From CAXBCP01 sp963974055 (GTDB taxonomy: Bacteria > Pseudomonadota > Alphaproteobacteria > MPNO01 > UBA830): a DNA stretch of 21,260 nt. Of the stretch, positions 15,826 to 21,260 are shown in pieces (the stretch's first letter is position 1; each line of letters opens with the position of its first letter). The stretch spans positions 1 through 21,260 of the forward strand of contig CAXBCP010000050.1 in assembly GCA_963974055.1 (NCBI GenBank). Reading direction: 5' to 3'. The position numbers and the translations under genes are program-made. Under the pieces are notes generated by a model, which did not search any database, was not told the DNA's origin, and saw only the letters and a list, made by a program, of their open reading frames with translations.

Positions 15826-17856
15826 ATGGCCGAAACAGACAGCCAGGATACCAAGCCCTACCGCGTTCTCGCCCGCAAGTACCGGCCGAGCGACTTCACG
15901 TCGCTGATCGGCCAGGAAGCGATGGTCCAGACGCTGTCCAACGCGATCGCGTCGGGCCGGCTGGCGCATGCGTTCATCCTGACCGGGGTGCGCGGCGTCG
16001 GCAAAACGACCACGGCGCGCATCATCGCCCGCGGGCTGAACTGCATCGGCCCCGACGGCACGGGCGAACCGACGGCGGCGCCGTGCGGCGTGTGCGAAAA
16101 CTGCGTCGCCATCGCCGACGACCGCCATGTCGACGTGATGGAAATGGACGCCGCCAGCCGCACCGGCGTCGACGATATCCGCGAGCTGATCGACGGCGTG
16201 CTCTACCGCCCGGTCTCGGCGCGCTACAAGATCTACATCATCGACGAAGTCCACATGCTGTCGCGCAACGCGTTCAACGCGCTGCTGAAAACCCTCGAAG
16301 AGCCGCCGGAACACGTGAAGTTCATCTTCGCGACCACCGAAATCCGCCGCGTGCCGGTCACCGTGCTGTCGCGCTGCCAGCGGTTCGACCTGCGCCGCGT
16401 GAAGTTCGACGTGCTGGTCGATCATTTCGCCGGCATTGCCGAAAGCGAAGGCGCCAATATCGCGCGCGGCGCCATCGGGCTGATCGCGCGCGCCGCCGAC
16501 GGCTCGGTGCGCGACGGGATGTCGCTGCTCGACCAGGCCATCGCCCATAGCGGTCCCGACACCGAAATCACCGAAGACGTTGTGCGCGACATGCTCGGCG
16601 TCGCCGAACGCGTGCAGGTTTTCGACCTGTTCGAACACCTGATGAAAGGCGATATCGCCGAAGCGCTGGAACGGTTCGATTCGATGTATCACGCCGGCGC
16701 CGACCCGGTGACGATCCTGCAGGACCTTGCCGAACTGACCCACTGGCTGACCCGCCTGAAGGCGGCGCCGGAGACCGCGGAAGCGACGCCGACGTCGGAC
16801 CTCGACCTCGACCGCGGCCGCGACGTGTCGTCCCGGCTGCCGATGTCGGCGCTGGCGCGCGCCTGGCAGATGCTGCTCAAGGGCCTGTCGGAGGTGCGCA
16901 ACGCGCCGTCCGCCGCCCAGGCCGCCGAAATGGTGCTGGTCCGCATGGCCTATGCGGCGGATCTGCCGTCCCCGGCGGAGGCGATCGCCGGTCTCGGCCG
17001 GACGGCTGCAAAACCGGCGGCCCCGCCGGCCCCCGAAACGGCCCCCGAAACGGCGCCCGAAACCGCCCCCGGAGGCGCCCCGGCACGTGCCGGCGACGCG
17101 GCCTCCCCGGCCGATGCGGTTTCCGGTTCCGCGCCCGGCCCTGCGCCCGATTCCGGATCCGGCCCGGTCCCCGACCCGGCCGCCGCGCCGGCGGAAGCCC
17201 GGGCGCCGTCCGCTCCGGTCCCGCCATCCGCCCCGCCACCTGCGTCTCGCCCCGTGCCGCATTCCGGCCCGCAACCGGCGCCCCGGACAGGGTCCGCGGC
17301 CCTGGCGCTGCAACCCGACATGCCGCCCCCCGGCGACGGCGGGACGGGCATTCCGCTGACCTTCGAATCCATGGTCGCGCTGTTCGCGGAAAACGGCGAA
17401 CCGCTGATCCATGCCTATCTGGTCAATAACGTTCACCTGGTGCATTACGAGATCGGCAAGATATCGCTGCGCGTGTCCGAAGAAGGCCCGCGCGATCTCG
17501 CCAAGCATCTCAGCCGCTGCCTCAACGAATGGACCGGGCGCGCCTGGTTTATCGAGGCCAGCCGCGAGGAAGGCGCGCCGACGCTTCAGCAGCAGCGCGA
17601 TGCCGCGATCGAAGCCCGGCACGCGGCGGCGGTCGCCCATCCGCTGGTGCAGCAGGCGCTGGCGGCGTTCCCCGGCGCGAAGGTCGCCGAAATCCGCAGC
17701 GTCGCCGACCGCGAGGCGGAAGACGCCGCCCCCGCCGGGCTGGAAGCGCCGCCGGTCGATGCCGACGCGCTCGGCTTCGATCCCGAATATTTCGACCCGG
17801 ACGATTTCGATCCCGACCGGTTCGATCCGGACAATACCGACGAGGATTTCATATGA
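15826..17856 (+). CDS. dnaX: DNA polymerase III subunit tau/gamma
   Basis: 676-residue clamp-loader ATPase of the replisome. The AAA+ module has Walker A GVRGVGKTT (54-62), zinc cysteines C73, C87, C90 and C93, Walker B IIDEVHML (138-145) and the SRC arginine finger (182-184). Domain III extends to about residue 385. A Pro/Ala-rich linker (about 395-500), including a three-fold APET repeat, leads to a C-terminal tau domain (about 510-640) that should bind the polymerase alpha subunit. The last 26 residues are four FDP[ED]x pentapeptides plus an acidic end. No A-run slippery site is visible, so a short gamma form by frameshifting is not supported. The stop overlaps the start of the next gene (ATGA). 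Confidence 0.95.
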   Translation: MAETDSQDTKPYRVLARKYRPSDFTSLIGQEAMVQTLSNAIASGRLAHAFILTGVRGVGKTTTARIIARGLNCIGPDGTGEPTAAPCGVCENCVAIADDRHVDVMEMDAASRTGVDDIRELIDGVLYRPVSARYKIYIIDEVHMLSRNAFNALLKTLEEPPEHVKFIFATTEIRRVPVTVLSRCQRFDLRRVKFDVLVDHFAGIAESEGANIARGAIGLIARAADGSVRDGMSLLDQAIAHSGPDTEITEDVVRDMLGVAERVQVFDLFEHLMKGDIAEALERFDSMYHAGADPVTILQDLAELTHWLTRLKAAPETAEATPTSDLDLDRGRDVSSRLPMSALARAWQMLLKGLSEVRNAPSAAQAAEMVLVRMAYAADLPSPAEAIAGLGRTAAKPAAPPAPETAPETAPETAPGGAPARAGDAASPADAVSGSAPGPAPDSGSGPVPDPAAAPAEARAPSAPVPPSAPPPASRPVPHSGPQPAPRTGSAALALQPDMPPPGDGGTGIPLTFESMVALFAENGEPLIHAYLVNNVHLVHYEIGKISLRVSEEGPRDLAKHLSRCLNEWTGRAWFIEASREEGAPTLQQQRDAAIEARHAAAVAHPLVQQALAAFPGAKVAEIRSVADREAEDAAPAGLEAPPVDADALGFDPEYFDPDDFDPDRFDPDNTDEDFI

Positions 17857-18176
17857 AAAATTTCGGCAACCTGATGAAACAGGCCCAGGAAATGCAGACG
17901 AAAATGCAGGAAATGCAGGACCGTCTGGCCGGGGTGGACGTCGAGGGCAGCGCCGGGGCCGGCATGGTGACCGTCACGATGAACGGCAAGGGCGAGATGC
18001 GCGGCGTGAAGATCGACCCGTCGCTGTTCAACAGCGAGGACGCCGAGGTCGTCGAAGACCTGATCGTCGCCGCGTGCAACGACGCCAAGGTCAAGGCCGA
18101 AACCCATGCCCAGGAAGAAATGTCGAAGATCACCGGCGGGCTCAACCTGCCGCCGGGGATGAAGCTGCCTTTTTGA
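17853..18176 (+). CDS. ebfC: YbaB/EbfC family nucleoid-associated protein
   Basis: 107-residue protein beginning MKNFGNLMKQAQEMQTKMQEMQ, the family's N-terminal coiled helix. A beta hairpin (GMVTVTMNGKGEMRGVKIDPSLF) and a C-terminal helix ending GLNLPPGMKLPF follow; the LPPGMKLPF end is diagnostic. YbaB/EbfC dimers bind DNA with little sequence preference and are almost always encoded between dnaX and recR. The ATG at 17853 overlaps the dnaX stop as ATGA, which argues for translational coupling and against any upstream start in the open frame. recR starts 54 bp downstream. The precise cellular role of the family remains unsettled. Confidence 0.95.
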   Translation: MKNFGNLMKQAQEMQTKMQEMQDRLAGVDVEGSAGAGMVTVTMNGKGEMRGVKIDPSLFNSEDAEVVEDLIVAACNDAKVKAETHAQEEMSKITGGLNLPPGMKLPF

Positions 18177-18230
18177 TGGTCGATGCAGAACGGCACCGGC
18201 CTGCGCCGGCTGCCGCCCCGAAGAGGTAAC

Positions 18231-18842
18231 ATGTCGTCCCCTGAAATCGAACGCCTGATCCAGCTTCTGGCGAAACTGCCGGGCCTCGGTCCGCGCTCCG
18301 CCCGCCGCGCGGCGCTGCACCTGATCAAGCGCCGCGAAGGCCTGCTGGAACCGCTCGCCAATGCGATGGCCCAGGCGGCGCAGTCGGTCCGGACCTGCGG
18401 GCGTTGCGGCAATCTCGACGCCACCGATCCGTGCGGCGTGTGCGCCGACGACCGCCGCGACCGCGGCATGGTCTGCGTGATCGAGGACGTCGCCGATCTG
18501 TGGGCGCTCGAACGCACGGGCAGCCACAAGGGCGTCTACCACGTCATCGGCGGCACGCTGTCGGCGCTCGACGGGCGCGGCCCCGAAGACCTGAATATCG
18601 GCGCCCTGCTGTCGCGGGTCGCCGATGGCGGCGTGACGGAGATTATCCTCGCGACCTCGGCGACGGTCGAAGGCCAGACGACGGCGCATTACATTTCCGA
18701 CCGGCTGGAGGATATCGGCGCCGAACGCGGGGCCGGGCCCAATATCACGCGTCTCGCGCATGGCGTGCCGGTCGGCGGCGAGCTCGACTATCTCGACGAC
18801 GGCACCCTGTCGGCCGCGCTCAAGGCCCGCCGCCCGGTCTGA
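18231..18842 (+). CDS. recR: Recombination mediator RecR
   Basis: 203-residue protein of the RecFOR pathway, which loads RecA on gapped DNA. An N-terminal helix-hairpin-helix (LAKLPGLGPRSARRAALHL) is followed by a four-cysteine zinc finger (C56, C59, C68, C71) and a Toprim domain (VCVIEDVADLWALE to DLNIGALLSR). The C-terminal TRLAHGVPVGGELDYLDDGTLSAAL motif is diagnostic. The start is ATG 18231, preceded by AGAGG at 5-6 nt; an in-frame ATG at 18183 adds 16 residues with no ribosome site or family match. It is the third gene of the dnaX-ebfC-recR operon. No hairpin terminator is evident after the stop. Confidence 0.96.
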   Translation: MSSPEIERLIQLLAKLPGLGPRSARRAALHLIKRREGLLEPLANAMAQAAQSVRTCGRCGNLDATDPCGVCADDRRDRGMVCVIEDVADLWALERTGSHKGVYHVIGGTLSALDGRGPEDLNIGALLSRVADGGVTEIILATSATVEGQTTAHYISDRLEDIGAERGAGPNITRLAHGVPVGGELDYLDDGTLSAALKARRPV

Positions 18843-18937
18843 CGTTTTTCGATGAATTTTAGAAATATCGCAATTAAAACAACGGGATAATCCGGATTCG
18901 GCGCGCCGGCGGGGTGAATTAATCGATCTTTAGGGGA

Positions 18938-18950
18938 AACCTGACAGGTT
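18938..18950. promoter_or_regulatory. Small palindrome upstream of the 184-residue protein gene
   Basis: AACCTG-A-CAGGTT is a perfect 6-bp inverted repeat around one base, 30 bp before the downstream ATG, in an AT-rich 138-bp spacer (18843-18980). It overlaps a CTGACA -35-like hexamer with TAATAA 16 nt further on. It is a candidate operator-promoter overlap; nothing more is visible. Confidence 0.35.
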
Positions 18951-18980
18951 GTATTACATTCTTAATAAACTCCGAACCCG

Positions 18981-19535
18981 ATGAACCAGATTCAGGAAAT
19001 CGTTCCCGCGTCCGCGACTGCCGAACTGACGGCGGAAGAATGGGCGCAGCGCCTGCAGGGCACGAATATCAATTCGTCGACCCTGCTCGCGACGGATTAC
19101 CTGAATCACTTCAACGAAGTCATCATGCTGATCGAAATGCTTGCCGACATGCCCGACATGCTGGACGAAGTGCTGGCCTGGGAACCGAAGAGCTACCGGC
19201 AGCATTTCGCCGATAGCGGGTTCAAGGACAGCGACCTCGCGATCGAGGCCTATAATTGCGCGCCCGACCGGATCGCGGCGCAGTTCGACGCGCTCGTCGC
19301 CTGTCTCGACGGGCACGTTCTCAAATCGCAGGAACGATATCCCGGCCTGGTCGCCGACATGCCCCCCGAAATGCTGGCCGAAGACATCAGCAACACGGTC
19401 GACAAACTGCACCGCCTGGTCGAAATGATCAGCAACGTGATCAATGGCAGCGGCACCAATGCGATACAGGACTATGCGGCCGAGGCGCCGTCCGGCGGCA
19501 ACAGCGCCCAGGACGAAATCGACGCGCTTTTCTAG
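18981..19535 (+). CDS. Helical protein of unknown function with C-terminal DEIDALF motif
   Basis: I do not recognise a named family. 184 residues, soluble and acidic, with no signal peptide or membrane segment. The central part (about 32-155) is predicted mostly helical: TLLATDYLNHFNEVIMLIEMLADMPDML, WEPKSYRQHF, DSDLAIEAYNCAPDRIAAQFDAL and DISNTVDKLHRLVEMISNVIN. A flexible stretch rich in Ala, Gly and Ser (about 158-174) leads to the extreme C-terminus SAQDEIDALF (175-184). That ending resembles the SQAEIDALL motif at the N-terminus of FliM, which binds CheY-phosphate, and similar EIDALL tags on other signalling proteins. A link to chemotaxis or two-component signalling is therefore possible but unproven. 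It follows recR by 138 bp and probably has its own promoter. ATG 18981 has no strong ribosome site. Confidence 0.8.
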   Translation: MNQIQEIVPASATAELTAEEWAQRLQGTNINSSTLLATDYLNHFNEVIMLIEMLADMPDMLDEVLAWEPKSYRQHFADSGFKDSDLAIEAYNCAPDRIAAQFDALVACLDGHVLKSQERYPGLVADMPPEMLAEDISNTVDKLHRLVEMISNVINGSGTNAIQDYAAEAPSGGNSAQDEIDALF

Positions 19536-19584
19536 GGCGCGAACCGGGTGACGGAAACGGTACCGGATTTCCGGCCGTGCATTC

Positions 19585-20805
19585 TCAATCTTCCAGCGTC
19601 AGTTCCGCGTTGCGCCGCATGGCGGCGATCATCGACGCGCCGAGCAGGAAGTTGCGCTGCTTGGCCGGGTCCGACGCCATGTCGCGCAGGTTCTTCATGT
19701 TGGCGGCGCGGGCCTCGGGGTCGGTCGCTTCGAGGCGTTTCTTGTTGGCGATGGTCTGTTCCTGGACGAATTCCACCGCGTAGGTCCGGCGCTGCCTGTC
19801 GTACAGGTCCATCAGGCTTTCGTCGGCGTCGCCGGCGATCACGCTTGCCAGCTTGTCGGACAGGTTGACCGCATCCTGGATGCCGCCGTTCAGCCCCATG
19901 CCGCCGATGGAATTGTTCACATGCGCCGAATCGCCGGCCAGCAGCACGCGGCCGAGGCGGAACGTCGCCGCGACGCGCTGATGCACGTTGTACAGGTTGC
20001 GGTGAACGATGTCGTAATCGCTGTCGCGCTTGAAGAATTTCTGCATCTGGGCCTGGACGAAATCGTCGGCGAGCAGCGCGTCCTCGTCCGCTTCCGGGTC
20101 GGCGGGGAAGACCAGCCGCCACAGGCCGGGCGGGCCGTCGGCGGCGACCTTGAAGCAGTTGCACCATTCGTCCGGGTCGGCGATGTAGTTGCGGAACGAC
20201 ATGCCGCGCTCGGCGGCGAAATCGAACGGCGTCGACAGCACCAGGAACCGTTCCGGCCAGGTGAAGCCTTCGAACGCGATGCCGGCGGATTTGCGCACCA
20301 CGCTGCGCCCGCCATCGGCGCCGATCAGCCAGTCGCCTTCGAAAACCTTTTCGCCGTCCGGCGTGTCGGCGCGGACCGTCACCCCGTCGGCGCCGTGGTC
20401 GATCCCGGTCACGTTGTGATCGAACAGCACCGTCGCGGTGGCCTGGTCCTGCAGCCGGGCGAGGAAGATCTTGGCCAGCTTGAACTGTTCGCACTGGACC
20501 ACGAAGGGGAATTTCGTGTCCTCGGCAATCGCAGCGTGGTCGAAGACGGCGATTTTTTCGCCGGTCGGCCGGTCCCAGAATTCGAATTTTTCCGCCACCA
20601 GGCCCTGTTCGATGACGTCGTCGATCACCCCCAGCCCGTCCAGCACCTCGAGCGTCGCCGGGTGGGTGGTGGCGGCGCGCGGGTCGTCCTGCAATTCGCT
20701 GTTCTGGTCGAGCACCGTGACCTGCACGCCCTTTCGCGCCAGGGCATAGGCGCAGATCAGGCCGACCGGGCCGCCGCCGGCGATAAGAACCTGGGATTTG
20801 GACAT
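19585..20805 (-). CDS. FAD-dependent aromatic-ring monooxygenase (group A, PHBH/MhpA-like)
   Basis: 406-residue flavoprotein. The Rossmann dinucleotide site AGGGPVGLICAYALARKG (9-26) binds FAD. LIGADGGRSVVRKSAG is the DG motif shared with NADPH-dependent hydroxylases, and RVLLAGDSAHVNNSIGGMGLNGGIQDAVNL is the GD/FAD-ribityl motif. This is the layout of class A aromatic hydroxylases such as 3-(3-hydroxyphenyl)propionate or p-hydroxybenzoate hydroxylase, using NAD(P)H and O2. It lacks the extra C-terminal thioredoxin-like domain of phenol hydroxylases. The substrate is unknown. ATG 20805 follows a GAGGAG ribosome site (20813-20818 complement) at 7 nt. It is divergent from a MarR-type gene across a spacer containing a perfect inverted repeat, so regulation by that protein is likely. 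Confidence 0.88.
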   Translation of the reverse strand: MSKSQVLIAGGGPVGLICAYALARKGVQVTVLDQNSELQDDPRAATTHPATLEVLDGLGVIDDVIEQGLVAEKFEFWDRPTGEKIAVFDHAAIAEDTKFPFVVQCEQFKLAKIFLARLQDQATATVLFDHNVTGIDHGADGVTVRADTPDGEKVFEGDWLIGADGGRSVVRKSAGIAFEGFTWPERFLVLSTPFDFAAERGMSFRNYIADPDEWCNCFKVAADGPPGLWRLVFPADPEADEDALLADDFVQAQMQKFFKRDSDYDIVHRNLYNVHQRVAATFRLGRVLLAGDSAHVNNSIGGMGLNGGIQDAVNLSDKLASVIAGDADESLMDLYDRQRRTYAVEFVQEQTIANKKRLEATDPEARAANMKNLRDMASDPAKQRNFLLGASMIAAMRRNAELTLED

Positions 20806-20863
20806 GGGGATGCTCCTCGGCGGGAATGAAATTCCGGCGAAAGCTAGCGCCTGAAAATAGGTA

Positions 20864-20884
20864 AGTCAACTAACATAGTTGACT
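20864..20884. promoter_or_regulatory. Perfect inverted repeat, candidate MarR operator
   Basis: Arms AGTCAACT (20864-20871) and AGTTGACT (20877-20884) are exact reverse complements around a 5-bp centre. Each arm contains TTGACT in one direction. On the minus strand, TTGACT (20869-20864) and TAGCTT 17 bp on form a plausible promoter for the monooxygenase, so a bound dimer would cover its -35 box. A plus-strand CATAAT (20887-20892) abuts the other arm. Confidence 0.65.
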
Positions 20885-20931
20885 GTCATAATGGGGCGTG
20901 GTTGAGTGTTCCCGAAAAATCCGGTGATCCC

Positions 20932-21260
20932 ATGCCCGCCAGAACCGCCGATAAAAAAGCCGAATCCGACACGCGCCACGCTTATTTCACGGAGGTCGCG
21001 GAGGCGCGCTACGTGCTGCGCAAGGTCTTCCGCATTGCCGAGGAACAGGCCCGCGAAGCCGGGTTCGACCCGCTCGCCCACCAGGCCCTGATCCAGATTT
21101 ACGGCAGCGCCGAACAGCGCCTGCGGGTGAACCAGCTTGCCGAACGGCTCGACATCGCGCCGGCTTTCACGTCCAGCCTGCTGAAATCGCTTGCGGCCGA
21201 CGGCATGATCGACCGCCGCCGCGACGACGCCGATCACCGCGTCACCTGGGTGTCGGTCAC
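20932..21260 (+). CDS. MarR-family transcriptional regulator (partial, runs off the window)
   Basis: 109 codons are visible from ATG 20932 with no stop before the window end. After a charged leader, an N-terminal dimerisation helix (HAYFTEVAEARYVLRKVFRIAEEQAREAG) is followed by the winged helix: DPLAHQALIQIYGS, LRVNQLAERLDIAPAFTSSLLKSLAADGMIDR, then the wing RRRDDADHRVTWVSVT. The DxDxR wing (DDADHR) is the MarR signature. It probably represses the divergent FAD monooxygenase through the inverted repeat at 20864-20884 and is released by a substrate-like aromatic ligand; that role is inferred from arrangement. The ribosome site is weak. Confidence 0.85.
   Translation, partial: MPARTADKKAESDTRHAYFTEVAEARYVLRKVFRIAEEQAREAGFDPLAHQALIQIYGSAEQRLRVNQLAERLDIAPAFTSSLLKSLAADGMIDRRRDDADHRVTWVSV

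Noticed and set aside
17029..17300. Possible tandem-repeat surface or mobile element signal in the Pro/Ala-rich stretch
   Set aside because: It is in frame inside dnaX and is the usual flexible linker before the tau domain; the APET triplet is simple slippage.
15700..17640. Minus-strand open frame (646 codons) opposite dnaX
   Set aside because: Arg/Gly-rich antisense frame with no motif; the plus strand encodes a complete DnaX.
15826..17856. Programmed frameshift in dnaX producing a gamma subunit
   Set aside because: No A-rich slippery heptamer is visible; the only short A run (near 17009) is CAAAACC and does not fit.

Overview
The window is a GC-rich, gene-dense stretch of a chromosome, most likely from an alphaproteobacterium of the Rhodospirillales type. 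The evidence is the protein families (single-domain PAS_5 protein, membrane-anchored CycM-like cytochrome c, QGDLPTIDP-type KdsB, ESYMVGG-type prephenate dehydratase) and the gene order cytochrome c / kdsB-pheA / nudC / ffs / dnaX-ebfC-recR. I infer the lineage from remembered family features and gene order, not from a search.

Left part (1-2260): a glutathione S-transferase-like gene and a divergent MarR-type regulator face away from each other across a very G-rich, internally repeated spacer. Next is a secreted von Willebrand factor A (DUF1194-like) protein with a C-terminal PEP-CTERM sorting signal, closed by a strong GAAA-loop terminator.

Centre left (2311-9923): a complete minus-strand peptide ABC transporter operon of the Yej type. 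Transcription order is two tandem YejA-like binding proteins, YejB permease, YejE permease, then the double-ATPase YejF. The last three genes overlap by 8 bp at each junction.

Middle (9924-12835): a HisN-type histidinol-phosphatase, a small PAS_5 protein that probably starts at TTG, and a tandem-duplicated membrane-anchored cytochrome c, all on the minus strand. The 3' ends of yejF and the PAS gene carry the same 24-bp element, which begins with the stop codon.

Right part (12836-18842): housekeeping genes. kdsB (Kdo activation for lipopolysaccharide) and pheA (phenylalanine synthesis) form a plus-strand pair converging on nudC. Upstream of nudC lie the 96-nt SRP RNA gene with its own promoter and then dnaX-ebfC-recR (replication and recombination repair).

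Right edge (18843-21260): an unrecognised all-helical 184-residue protein with a FliM-like C-terminal DEIDALF tail, an FAD aromatic-ring monooxygenase, and a divergent MarR regulator cut off by the window end. A perfect inverted repeat between the last two is a good operator candidate. I found no tRNA, rRNA, CRISPR array, transposase, integrase or phage gene. Most of the window is ordinary core genome; the unusual points are small-scale elements and protein tails.
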